DNA of 64,000 nt, from NCBI GenBank assembly GCA_046331265.1, contig JAXLRE010000002.1, positions 1 through 64,000 of the forward strand, read 5' to 3'. The position numbers and the translations under genes are program-made. This DNA is from JAGPDB01 sp046331265 (GTDB lineage Bacteria > Actinomycetota > Acidimicrobiia > IMCC26256 > JAGPDB01). Shown piece after piece: positions 34,898-43,549 of this stretch. The notes below the pieces were generated by a model. The model was not told where the DNA came from. It was given only the letters and a program-made list of their open reading frames with translations, and made no database searches. Numbering within the stretch: position 1 is the first letter of the stretch; each line of letters opens with the position of its first letter.

Positions 34898-35380
34898 ATG
34901 GAAAAAATAGCTAAACCAGAAATGATCATAAACGAAAATAAAATCTACGAAGTAGAAATTACGACTAATCGTGGAACAATCAAAATGGATTTAGATCCAG
35001 GTCTTGCTCCAAAATCTGTTAACAACTTTGTGTATTTAGCGCAGAGCGGTTTCTACGATAATTTAACTTTTCACCGTGTTGTACCAGAGTTCGTAATCCA
35101 AGGTGGATGCCCAATAGGCAATGGTACAGGTGGCCCAGGATACCGTTTTGAAGACGAACCAGTAATGGGCGAATACACACTTGGTGCTGTTGCTTGTGCA
35201 AACGCAGGACCGGACACAAACGGTAGCCAGTTTTTCATATGTATAGATGACTGCACTAGAAAACTTTCACCAGACTATAACCTTTTTGGATATGTAACAG
35301 AAGGTATGGACGTAGCACTTGCAACTCAAGTTGGCGATGTAATGTCGAGTGTAAAAGTGATTGAAAAAGATCGCGCTTAA
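34898..35380 (+). CDS. Cyclophilin-type peptidyl-prolyl cis-trans isomerase
   Basis: A 160-aa cytoplasmic prolyl isomerase (no signal peptide). The catalytic region FHRVVPEFVIQGG carries the essential Arg, Phe and Gln; ANAGPDTNGSQFFI is the second core motif. Compact single-domain form, close to bacterial PpiA/PpiB without the export signal. Own leaderless promoter. Confidence 0.93.
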   Translation: MEKIAKPEMIINENKIYEVEITTNRGTIKMDLDPGLAPKSVNNFVYLAQSGFYDNLTFHRVVPEFVIQGGCPIGNGTGGPGYRFEDEPVMGEYTLGAVACANAGPDTNGSQFFICIDDCTRKLSPDYNLFGYVTEGMDVALATQVGDVMSSVKVIEKDRA

Positions 35381-35392
35381 GAATAAGCCCAA

Positions 35393-36301
35393 GTGACCGC
35401 AGAAAAAACAACAAGAGAATATACCTATGCTGGTTTGGCAGCGGTTTTAAGCGCCAATATCGGTTGGGGATTTGCTGATAATCTAATCAGTCTTTTAAAT
35501 AGAGGAAATCTTGTTGTTTGGCTGCACTCAACTACAGGTGCGATATTTTTATTAGTTGTTACTTTAGGGCTAAAACAAAAGTTGGTATGGAAAGATTTTT
35601 TACATACTTTTCCTATAGGTTTACAAAGATCGATTGTTTGGATTGCTTTGTTTTTAGCTTTTCAAGAAGATAACCCTGCAATAGGAATAACTGTACTTTC
35701 ATTTGCAGGGGTGATAGTAATCCTTGTTTTTGGCCCAAAACTTGGAGAAAAGATAACTCCAAAAATTTTGGTTCTTTCTTTAATTGGAGTTATTGGATTA
35801 CTTGCGACTTCTCTCAAAGATTTAAATCAATTTGAATTTACAAGAGGATCTTTGCTTGCGCTTATGGTTTTACCAGTATCAGCTGCAGGTACATATATTT
35901 TGCGTAATGTTCAAAAGAAAGTTCCGACAAAAACAGCGCCTTTTTACATGTATATGTGGATAGCAATATTAACGACCCCATTGCTGTCAATTATTGATGT
36001 GCGTTTGGGGTTCACAACAAAAGATACCATTGTTTTAATTCTGCTTGCCATCATTGGTGCGGGCGGGCATTTATTGTTTACGTATTCTCAAAACCACACA
36101 TCGTTTCGATTCAACACGATTGCTTCGACGATACACAACCCAATGACAGCAATAGGCGCTTGGCTTTTGTTAGATAAAGTTTTAAAAGTTCATCAAATAA
36201 TAGGTATGGCAATTGTGAGTTGTGTCGTTGCTTATATGACTTTGTCTACGCGAAAGAAAGCAGCTTTAGAATTGCAAGAAAATCTTGAACCAAATGTTTA
36301 G
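35393..36301 (+). CDS. DMT-superfamily (EamA-like) transporter
   Basis: A 302-aa membrane protein with about ten helices in two EamA-type halves (about 12-135 and 150-285), the second half beginning near LLALMVLPVSAAGTYI. Substrate unknown; relatives export amino acids, nucleotides or metabolites. The start is GTG at 35393, 12 bp after the cyclophilin gene, so probably co-transcribed. The last 56 bp overlap the end of the convergent HAD gene. Confidence 0.8.
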   Translation: MTAEKTTREYTYAGLAAVLSANIGWGFADNLISLLNRGNLVVWLHSTTGAIFLLVVTLGLKQKLVWKDFLHTFPIGLQRSIVWIALFLAFQEDNPAIGITVLSFAGVIVILVFGPKLGEKITPKILVLSLIGVIGLLATSLKDLNQFEFTRGSLLALMVLPVSAAGTYILRNVQKKVPTKTAPFYMYMWIAILTTPLLSIIDVRLGFTTKDTIVLILLAIIGAGGHLLFTYSQNHTSFRFNTIASTIHNPMTAIGAWLLLDKVLKVHQIIGMAIVSCVVAYMTLSTRKKAALELQENLEPNV

Positions 36302-36932
36302 GATTTTGTTCTACAACTTTTTCAGTTAAATAAATATTTTCTATCGCTATCGTGTATGCACCAGCACGGTTAGAACTTTCAATGCCTTTTGGAGAATCCT
36401 CAATAACTAGAGTTTGATCAGCAGCGACATCGAGTTTTTCCATAGTTTTTAAATATGGATATGGAAACGGTTTTCTTTTATCCATATCGCTGATAGCAGT
36501 TGAATGTATTTCACTAAAAACGTGCAGCAAGTCTTTATCAGAAAAGTATTTTGTAAGCATTTTTTCTGTTGAAGCTGAACAAATAGCTAGCTTTACCTCG
36601 TTATTTATTGCCCAATCAAATAATTCTTTAGCACCATCTCGTAAATCTAAAGTGTTAAGAATTTTATATTCCATAGTCTCATGAAGTGTATGAGCCACGG
36701 AATCAATTTCTTGCGTACTCATATTTAGGTTTAACTTATTCGATATGTTAGTAACAGACCGATCTACACCGCCCCCTGTATTTTCCCAAAGAATAGTTTT
36801 AGGAATATCTATATTGTATTTTTCCTTAAACAGTTCTTGAAAAGTTGTTTTCCAGACCGGCTCACTGTCGACTAGCGTTCCATCAAAATCGAAAATAATT
36901 GCTTTTAAGTCATTTATTATTGGCGTTTTAAT
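36246..36932 (-). CDS. HAD phosphatase (beta-PGM-like) with apparent ATT start
   Basis: A hydrolase of 228 aa. Automated calling from ATG 36722 would miss the first 70 residues, but the frame is open upstream and contains an intact motif I, FDFDGTLVDSEPVW. Motif II is ICSAS, motif III the Lys in KRKPFPYPY, motif IV VIEDSPKGIESSNRAG. The open frame begins after a TAA near 36962 and has no ATG, GTG or TTG before motif I. ATT at 36932-36930 lies 7 nt behind a GAGG Shine-Dalgarno and is the best start, a rare codon known from infC. Family members act on hexose or other small phosphoesters; substrate unknown. Confidence 0.75.
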   Translation of the reverse strand: MKTPIINDLKAIIFDFDGTLVDSEPVWKTTFQELFKEKYNIDIPKTILWENTGGGVDRSVTNISNKLNLNMSTQEIDSVAHTLHETMEYKILNTLDLRDGAKELFDWAINNEVKLAICSASTEKMLTKYFSDKDLLHVFSEIHSTAISDMDKRKPFPYPYLKTMEKLDVAADQTLVIEDSPKGIESSNRAGAYTIAIENIYLTEKVVEQNPKHLVQDFLAILKLLSFA

Positions 36933-36990
36933 CTTTCTTCCTCTCTGGAGGTTCCACCTACCTTAACGGACAAATCGCACTTGTCCATTT

Positions 36991-37006
36991 TGGAAGGCCA
37001 GGCCTC
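36991..37006 (+). promoter_or_regulatory. Near-palindromic operator candidate before acn
   Basis: GGAAGGCC-A-GGCCTCC, an almost perfect inverted repeat, ends directly before the acn -10 hexamer, inside the -35/-10 spacer. A repressor bound here would block the promoter. A second, weaker dyad ACAAA...TTGT lies about 20 bp upstream. Confidence 0.35.
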
Positions 37007-37007
37007 C

Positions 37008-37013
37008 TAAGAT
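37008..37013 (+). promoter_or_regulatory. -10 element, aconitase gene (leaderless)
   Basis: TAAGAT, 6 nt, then ATG at 37020. Confidence 0.55.
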
Positions 37014-37019
37014 ATTACT

Positions 37020-39281
37020 ATGACTAATGAGCTAGCTAAATCTGTGTATAAAAAATTTGATGACAACATAAATACATATAAAAAACGTATAGGACGAGAT
37101 AATTTAACTTATGCAGAAAAAGTTCTATGCGCACATGCCGATAATGTAAGCACATTGGGTATATCGCGGGGCGAGGATTATGCAGATTACCGTCCAGATA
37201 GAGTCGCAATGCAAGACGCAACAGCTCAAATGGCTCTATTACAGTTCATGACTGCAGGTTTAGACAAAGTCAAGGTTCCAACAACAGTACATTGTGACCA
37301 TTTAATTCTTGCTCGTCTAGGTGCAAGCATTGATCTCGGCGTTTCAGTAGAAACCAATAAAGAGGTATATGACTTTTTAAGCTCAGTATCTTCAAAATAC
37401 GGAATCGGTTTTTGGCGACCTGGATCTGGAATCATTCACCAAGTTGTTTTAGAAAACTATGCATTTCCTGGTTTAATGATGATCGGAACAGATTCACATA
37501 CTCCAAATGCAGGCGGTCTTGGCGCAATAGCTATTGGAGTAGGTGGGGCAGATGCGGTCGACGTGATGGCAGGATGGCCATTTAACACTCGTGTACCAAG
37601 AATTATTGGCGTCAAACTTACAGGAGAACTTAGCGGTTGGGCCGCAGCAAAGGACATTATCTTAAAACTCGCTGGAATACTTACTGTTAAAGGTGGAACA
37701 GGTTCAATAGTTGAATTCTTTGGAGAAGGAACAAAAACTATTTCTGCAACTGGTAAAGCAACCATATGTAATATGGGCGCAGAAATCGGTGCTACATGCT
37801 CAGTATTTCCATATGACGACTCGATGGATAGATATTTGCGTTCAACAGAACGTGAAGACATTGCAGATCTAGCAAAAGCAAACGCACATAATTTGGTGGC
37901 AGACCAAGATGTTATAGAAAATCCACAAAATTATTTTGACCAAATAATTGAAATCAATTTAAGTGAACTTGAACCTCACCTTGTCGGTCCTGGAACTCCA
38001 GACCTTGATCGTCCGATTTCACAAATAGCAAAAGATGTTGCTGAACAAAACTATCCACCTGAAATTTCAACTGCATTAGTTGGAAGCTGTACAAACTCAT
38101 CATATGAAGATATTTCTCGTGCAGCTAATATTGCGAGACAAGCAAGTAAACATGGAATTAAAGTTAAAACTCCTCTAATGGTTACGCCAGGTTCTGAACA
38201 AGTACGTGCAACAATTGAGCGAGATGGATTACTTGGCGACTTGCAAGAAATCGGTGCAACTGTTCTAGCTAATGCTTGTGGTCCATGTATTGGACAATGG
38301 CAACGTGACGATTTGCCGCCAGGAACTGTTAACACCATCGTCAGTTCTTATAACCGAAACTTTCCAAAACGAAACGATGGCCGTGCCGAAACATTAAATT
38401 TTATTGGTTCACCTGAAACTGTTGTTGCTATGGCGCTCTTTGGTCGTCTAGATAAAGATTTTACAAAAGAAGAGCTAATTGGTGATAATGGTGAAACATT
38501 TACTCTTGAAGCCCCGACAGGTGCAGAGCTACCTGAAAATGGTTTTGACCCTGGACGTAAAGAACTAGGTTATCTAGCTCCTGCACAAGATGGATCGAAA
38601 GTAGAAGTCAATATTGATGCTTCAAGCGAACGTCTACAAAAGCTAGAACCATTTGAACCATTTTCTCAAGATAAATATCAATCATTAAAAGTTTTAATGA
38701 AAGCACAAGGAAAATGTACAACGGATCATATTTCTCAGGCTGGTCCATGGTTGCAATATCGTGGCCATCTCGAAAATATTTCTGGAAATTTGTTTTTAGG
38801 TGCTAATAATGCATTTGCTCCTGAACAACCAGGGCAGGGAATCGATGCACGTAATGGTGCACAAATTTCATTACCCGAATTAGCTCGCACATATAAACAA
38901 GCCGGTATTTATTGGATTGCTATTGGTGATTCTAACTATGGCGAAGGTTCTTCTCGTGAACATGCGGCTATGGAACCTCGCTTTATGAACGGTTTAGTTA
39001 TTTTGGTTAGATCATTTGCACGAATACATGAAGCAAACTTGAAGAAACAAGGAATGTTACCTATAACTTTTGATAACCCTGCTGATTACGATTTAATTCG
39101 TTTCGATGACGAAATAGAAGTTTGTGATTTGGAAAATATTGAACCTGATAAGCAAATAAAAGTGATTATTAAACATAGCGATGGAACAAAAAATGAGATT
39201 TATTGCAACCATACAATGAGTGAAGAACATATTGTTTGGTTTAAAGCAGGGTCAGCACTAAATATTTTGCGTAACAAATAA
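37020..39281 (+). CDS. acn: Aconitate hydratase, mitochondrial-like type
   Basis: Interconverts citrate and isocitrate in the TCA cycle using a [4Fe-4S] cluster. 753 aa, shorter than the common bacterial AcnA (about 890) and close to the mitochondrial enzyme. Motifs: GTDSHTPNAGGLG, SCTNSSYEDI (first cluster Cys) and ANACGPCIGQW (other two Cys), then the swivel domain with DHISQAGPWLQYRGHLENIS and GDSNYGEGSSREH. The promoter region carries an inverted repeat. Its end meets the convergent NifS-like gene with no spacer. Confidence 0.94.
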   Translation: MTNELAKSVYKKFDDNINTYKKRIGRDNLTYAEKVLCAHADNVSTLGISRGEDYADYRPDRVAMQDATAQMALLQFMTAGLDKVKVPTTVHCDHLILARLGASIDLGVSVETNKEVYDFLSSVSSKYGIGFWRPGSGIIHQVVLENYAFPGLMMIGTDSHTPNAGGLGAIAIGVGGADAVDVMAGWPFNTRVPRIIGVKLTGELSGWAAAKDIILKLAGILTVKGGTGSIVEFFGEGTKTISATGKATICNMGAEIGATCSVFPYDDSMDRYLRSTEREDIADLAKANAHNLVADQDVIENPQNYFDQIIEINLSELEPHLVGPGTPDLDRPISQIAKDVAEQNYPPEISTALVGSCTNSSYEDISRAANIARQASKHGIKVKTPLMVTPGSEQVRATIERDGLLGDLQEIGATVLANACGPCIGQWQRDDLPPGTVNTIVSSYNRNFPKRNDGRAETLNFIGSPETVVAMALFGRLDKDFTKEELIGDNGETFTLEAPTGAELPENGFDPGRKELGYLAPAQDGSKVEVNIDASSERLQKLEPFEPFSQDKYQSLKVLMKAQGKCTTDHISQAGPWLQYRGHLENISGNLFLGANNAFAPEQPGQGIDARNGAQISLPELARTYKQAGIYWIAIGDSNYGEGSSREHAAMEPRFMNGLVILVRSFARIHEANLKKQGMLPITFDNPADYDLIRFDDEIEVCDLENIEPDKQIKVIIKHSDGTKNEIYCNHTMSEEHIVWFKAGSALNILRNK

Positions 39282-40412
39282 TTAAATATTAGCTAGTGCA
39301 TTTATGAATGCATCAACATCGTCTTGAGTTGTCGCGTAACCCCATGAGACTCTAAAGACTGATTCTGATATGTTTTCGTCGTTTGTTACAGGCATTAGTT
39401 GTTTTGATATTTCGAATTCTTCACTTCCGCATGATGAACCGGCATGAATGTTTATACCCATTCGATTGAAATTTGCAACGACAGCAGATGCTGCATGGCC
39501 AGAAAAATATGCTGCGACGACATTAGAAATGCTGTGGTCGCTTTCAGGATCAAAATCTAGGAACTGTGCGCCACTTTCTTTTAATACCTGAGAAATTTTG
39601 GTTTTAATTTCTAAATTATTTTCGATTTCGTTTTGAAGAGAAGATTTAACTTCATTACATAATGCTCCAAAGCCAGCAATCCCTATGTGGTTTTCAATTC
39701 CAGATCGACGAGCTCTTTCTTGAGTTGCTCCAACAATAAAAGGATAAAGATGACATTTTCTTGAAAGAATAAGTGCGGCAACTCCAGAAGGTCCACCAAA
39801 AGTAAATGGATCTACACTCATAGCATCAATTCCGAGTTTAGAAAAATTTAAATCAATATTTCCGCATGCTGATCTAGCATCAACATGAAAAATTGTTTTC
39901 TCACTTTTTTGTTTAACAACATTTTTTATTTCTTCAATATTTTCTAGCGTGCCAGTGTCTGGATGAGAATAAACAATTGAAAAACCCAAAGTATTCTCAT
40001 CGACCACATCATCAAGACAAGACATTTCAATCGTTGCAGACATATTACCTTTTAAAATTCTTAAATCGGTTTGTTCTCTAAGCCATGTTTTATAAATAAC
40101 ATCTGAATCGTAAGGCGACATCACAACATTTGAATTAACTAAACCTTTATCTGAATTATTTAATACTCCGTAAGCAAAGGTTGCTAATGATTCAGAATGA
40201 GAAGATGTAAAAATTACTTCAAAGGGTTCACAACCAAAAAAGTCAGCTATTTTTTCACGACTGAGTTCAATATCGTATCGAGACTTTATAGATTCATCAT
40301 AAAGACGCCTAGGGTCAAAAATGCCGTTATTTAGTGCTTCAATCATGGCTTCTTTAACAGATGCGCGCATCGGGGCGTTAGAAGCATAGTCAAGGTGCAC
40401 GCGATGAGCCAT
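39282..40412 (-). CDS. NifS/IscS-like protein lacking the PLP lysine
   Basis: A 376-aa class V aminotransferase-fold protein with the overall layout of cysteine desulfurases: HVDARSACG (H177, D178), the GATQERARRSGIEN segment, and the loop GSSCGSEE with C328 at the place of the catalytic cysteine. The stretch that normally reads SxHK, the PLP-binding lysine, is VDPFTFGGP here, with T204 at the Lys position, so ordinary PLP chemistry is not possible. The usual NNETG reads HPDTG. Either a non-catalytic sulfur-handling or scaffold protein, or a decayed gene kept intact in frame. It is divergent from mrp, an Fe-S carrier gene, which suggests a link to Fe-S metabolism. Confidence 0.75.
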   Translation of the reverse strand: MAHRVHLDYASNAPMRASVKEAMIEALNNGIFDPRRLYDESIKSRYDIELSREKIADFFGCEPFEVIFTSSHSESLATFAYGVLNNSDKGLVNSNVVMSPYDSDVIYKTWLREQTDLRILKGNMSATIEMSCLDDVVDENTLGFSIVYSHPDTGTLENIEEIKNVVKQKSEKTIFHVDARSACGNIDLNFSKLGIDAMSVDPFTFGGPSGVAALILSRKCHLYPFIVGATQERARRSGIENHIGIAGFGALCNEVKSSLQNEIENNLEIKTKISQVLKESGAQFLDFDPESDHSISNVVAAYFSGHAASAVVANFNRMGINIHAGSSCGSEEFEISKQLMPVTNDENISESVFRVSWGYATTQDDVDAFINALANI

Positions 40413-40429
40413 AAGCCATCTATTTTAGT

Positions 40430-40435
40430 TAGATT
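40430..40435 (+). promoter_or_regulatory. -10 element, mrp (leaderless)
   Basis: TAGATT, 7 nt, then ATG at 40443. This element decides the start: the open frame extends upstream to 40395 but overlaps the divergent gene. Confidence 0.5.
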
Positions 40436-40442
40436 ATTAATT

Positions 40443-41297
40443 ATGAATTCATCGGAAGAAAATCCCCCAACAAGAACAGTGCCTCAGGCGAACCCAAACC
40501 CGTTTACTAATAGCTCTACTCGTGTTATAGCTATTGCCTCAGGCAAGGGAGGGGTAGGTAAATCATCGATAACTGCCAACCTTGCAATTGCTTTAGCTGA
40601 ACTAGGAAAATCTGTGGCTGTAATTGATGCTGATGTGTGGGGATTCTCAATGCCACGCATGTTGGGTGTGAAAAATCCTCCAGAAGTTGTCGATGAAAAA
40701 ATTATTCCACCAGTCGCTCATGGTGTAAATCTTATTTCGATGGGTTATTTCGCCCGTGAAGACCAACCAATTATGTGGCGTGGACCAATGCTTCATAAAG
40801 CATTAGAACAATTCTTAACTGATGTTGCATGGAATGATCCAGAATATCTACTAATCGATATGCCTCCAGGTACAGGTGACGTGTCTCTTTCAATCGCGCA
40901 ATTTTTACCTAGATGTGAACTAATAATTGTTACAACTCCTCAAATAGCAGCACAAAGTGTTGCTCAGCGTGCAGCATTCATGGGTAAGAGCGTTGATCTA
41001 ACTTTGACTGGTGTTATTGAAAACATGAGCTATTTTGTTGGAGACGACGGCAAGAAATACGAAATATTTGGTTCTGGTGGAGGCCAGGCATTAGCTGAAA
41101 AACTTGAAGTGCCACTTTTAGGTCAAGTTCCTCTAATCACTGGATTGCGTGAAGGATCAGACAACGGTGAACCTATTGTTGTTTCTGATAAAGAAAGCGA
41201 TGCTTCTAAAGAAATTACTTCTATAGCGAAAAAATTGATTGAATCGTATAAACCCACAAAGAAATACAGAAAAGAACTAAATTTAATAGCTGACTAA
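40443..41297 (+). CDS. mrp: Mrp/ApbC-family P-loop ATPase (Fe-S carrier-like)
   Basis: A 284-aa protein from ATG 40443. Relatives carry Fe-S clusters to target proteins. Deviant Walker A GKGGVGKSS near residue 33, DADVWGFSMPRMLG and DMPPGTGDVSLS are family marks. The N-terminal DUF59 (MIP18) domain is absent. At the site where Mrp proteins usually have the cluster-binding CxxC (ENMSYF-x-C-x-x-C), this one reads ENMSYFVGDDGKKYEIFG, with no cysteines. The small DUF3107 gene follows after 18 bp. Confidence 0.88.
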   Translation: MNSSEENPPTRTVPQANPNPFTNSSTRVIAIASGKGGVGKSSITANLAIALAELGKSVAVIDADVWGFSMPRMLGVKNPPEVVDEKIIPPVAHGVNLISMGYFAREDQPIMWRGPMLHKALEQFLTDVAWNDPEYLLIDMPPGTGDVSLSIAQFLPRCELIIVTTPQIAAQSVAQRAAFMGKSVDLTLTGVIENMSYFVGDDGKKYEIFGSGGGQALAEKLEVPLLGQVPLITGLREGSDNGEPIVVSDKESDASKEITSIAKKLIESYKPTKKYRKELNLIAD

Positions 41298-41315
41298 TTA
41301 ACGAAAGGAAAGTCT

Positions 41316-41546
41316 GTGATCGAGGTTAAAATCGGAGTTATCCAACATCCACATGAGATTGATTTGGAGATCGATTCGAGTTCAGAAGATCTTGTTAAAA
41401 CTATTGAAGAAGCTATTTCGCAAGATAAAGCATTAGTTTTTATTACTGATTCAAAAGGCAATAAAGTCGGAGTGCCAGCTTCAAAACTAGCTTTCATTGA
41501 AATTAAATCTGCTGATGACGTAAAGCGTGTGGGGTTTGGAATTTAA
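41316..41546 (+). CDS. DUF3107 family small protein
   Basis: A 76-aa protein matching the actinobacterial DUF3107 pattern: an N-terminal strand VKIGV, a middle helix, LVFITDSKGNKVGVPASKLAFIEI in shape, and a VGFG end. Function unknown. The GTG start at 41316 has AAAGGAAAG at the right distance. It overlaps the next ATPase gene by 20 bp. Confidence 0.8.
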   Translation: MIEVKIGVIQHPHEIDLEIDSSSEDLVKTIEEAISQDKALVFITDSKGNKVGVPASKLAFIEIKSADDVKRVGFGI

Positions 41547-42438
41547 CCAGAAGCTTCTTTTTCTAACTGGAAAAGGAGGAACGGGTAAATCGTTTCTCTC
41601 ATGCATAATCGCTGCAAACTTAGCTAATCAAGGAAAAAAAGTTTGTATTGTTGATGTTGAATCAACAGGCGCAATTGCAAGTTATTTTGAACATGAAGCT
41701 GTCGGCTATGAACCAGTAGAGCTGGCCAATAATATTTTCCTGTACCAGATCAAAACAGATGAAGCATTAGCCGAGTATTTATACTTAAATGCGAAAATTC
41801 CTACATGGGCAAAGTTAACACCCCTTGCTCGTTTAATCGATTTAATTTCTAATGCAGCACCTGGTGTTAGAGAAATACTTTTAGTAGGAAAAATTTGTCA
41901 TAGCGTCAAACTAATGAACGAAGACCAATCAGATTTCGATGTAATTATTGTTGACGCTCCAAGCTCTGGACATATAGTTTCACTACTCGATGCACCCAAT
42001 GCATTATCTGAGATAGTGACTAAAGGAATGATCCAAGAGCAAACAAAATGGATGCAAGAAATTTTAGAAGACCCAAAAACAACTGGAGTTTTTGTTGTTA
42101 CTAATTCTGATGAAATTGTTGTTAGTGAAACAAAACAGATAATTTCAAATATCTCTGAAGAAACGAGCGTTGAAGTCTCTGGTGTAATCGTCAATCAAGA
42201 TATTGCAGATTTATCCAGCAGTGAAAATCAAGCATCCTTATTGAAAAATGATAATGAATATATAGATGAAATTAGAAGTTACTATGCTAAGAAAATGGAT
42301 GATGAAACAGAAATAGTTCATCAATTTAAGAAATATAATATTTTAGCTTTCCCTCAAATAGATGAATTAACTCCGAGCGTTAGAAGTATTAAAAAGAATG
42401 CAGAATTATTAAAGGCAGTGAATCATGAAAATGATTAA
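41527..42438 (+). CDS. ArsA/GET3-like ATPase, first of pair
   Basis: A 303-aa P-loop ATPase of the anion-transporting/GET3 class. Deviant Walker A GKGGTGKSF near residue 16 with the signature lysine, Walker B region VIIVDAPSSGHIVSLLDAP. The GTG at 41527 lies inside the DUF3107 gene; a TTG at 41536 is also possible. It overlaps the second ATPase gene by 14 bp. Tandem ArsA-like pairs near a whiB gene are known in actinobacteria (for example Rv3679-Rv3680 beside whiB4 in M. tuberculosis). Probably membrane-protein or redox related; substrate unknown. Confidence 0.82.
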   Translation: MWGLEFNQKLLFLTGKGGTGKSFLSCIIAANLANQGKKVCIVDVESTGAIASYFEHEAVGYEPVELANNIFLYQIKTDEALAEYLYLNAKIPTWAKLTPLARLIDLISNAAPGVREILLVGKICHSVKLMNEDQSDFDVIIVDAPSSGHIVSLLDAPNALSEIVTKGMIQEQTKWMQEILEDPKTTGVFVVTNSDEIVVSETKQIISNISEETSVEVSGVIVNQDIADLSSSENQASLLKNDNEYIDEIRSYYAKKMDDETEIVHQFKKYNILAFPQIDELTPSVRSIKKNAELLKAVNHEND

Positions 42439-43549
42439 CAGTCTAAATAGTTCACCTGTTTTAGTTGTTTGTGGAACTGGCGGGGTAGGAAAAACAACTT
42501 CTTCTTGTGCAATTGCTATTGCAGTTGCACAAGAATTTGATCTTAAGGTACTAGTTTTAACGATAGACCCAGCTAAACGTTTGGCTGATGTTTTAACACA
42601 ACAAGACTTAAGCCATAAGCCAACAAAAATTAATATAGAAAAATTTATTGACGGTAAATGTAGCGGTGAAGTTTACGCTGCAATGGTTGATACTAAAACA
42701 GGTTGGGATGAGATAGTAAACCGTTACTCAAAGTCAGAAAAAGATGCATCAAGAATATTTGAGAACAAACTTTACAATAATTTAACAACCCGTTTTAGTC
42801 ACAGCCATGATTTTGTCGCTATGGATCAACTTTACGAGCATTATCGGTCTGGAAATTACGACTTTATTGTTTTAGATACGCCTCCATCATCTCAGGCGTT
42901 TGGATTTTTTGATGCTCCATCTGCAATGGCAGATTTTTTTGGTGGTCGTTTAGTGCGTCTAGTTACATCACCATATCGTATAGGTAACGGTAAAGCAGCC
43001 AAATTATTTGACCTAGCTAGCCAGCCATTTTTTATGCTTGCAGACAAGGTCCTTGGTAAACAATTCATAAACGATATAGGTGAGTTTTTCTTTCTATTCC
43101 ACACTATGTATGACGACTTTGTAGAACGATCAAAATCTATAACTGCATTTTTAACTTCAGATAAAGTCCATGCATCTTTAATACTTAATGGTGACCAGAT
43201 AATTTCAAAAAGTTATGAATCAATGGCCAAAGGTTTAGAGAAGCGAAATATTTCTTTAACAAATATTATTGTCAATAATATTGCTTTCAAACATGATGAT
43301 ATTCAGATTAAAAACTACCTAGATTCCACACCAGAAAAAGAACAAGACAAAATATTTGAACTAATAAAACGAGACTATAAAACATCACTTGATGTTTACG
43401 AAGAAATGCTAGCTTTAACCTCTAGCGTCCAGGTCCGCGAAAACATTGGTTATCTAGGAAGAATAACTGAAACAAATGAAGTAAAACGGTTGAAATTGCT
43501 GGTAGAGAGTGTACAGAAACTAGCCCAGATTGACGATACGATTAAATAA
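42425..43549 (+). CDS. ArsA/GET3-like ATPase, second of pair
   Basis: A 374-aa partner of the preceding ATPase. P-loop CGTGGVGKTTSS near residue 17: the signature lysine position is Thr, which I recall as usual in the second member of such pairs. Walker B region DFIVLDTPPSSQAFGFFDAP. The long helical middle (about 165-300) carries the client-binding groove in GET3-type proteins. Likely forms a heterodimer with the first gene product. It ends in a TAATG overlap with the kinase gene. Confidence 0.82.
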   Translation: MKMINSLNSSPVLVVCGTGGVGKTTSSCAIAIAVAQEFDLKVLVLTIDPAKRLADVLTQQDLSHKPTKINIEKFIDGKCSGEVYAAMVDTKTGWDEIVNRYSKSEKDASRIFENKLYNNLTTRFSHSHDFVAMDQLYEHYRSGNYDFIVLDTPPSSQAFGFFDAPSAMADFFGGRLVRLVTSPYRIGNGKAAKLFDLASQPFFMLADKVLGKQFINDIGEFFFLFHTMYDDFVERSKSITAFLTSDKVHASLILNGDQIISKSYESMAKGLEKRNISLTNIIVNNIAFKHDDIQIKNYLDSTPEKEQDKIFELIKRDYKTSLDVYEEMLALTSSVQVRENIGYLGRITETNEVKRLKLLVESVQKLAQIDDTIK

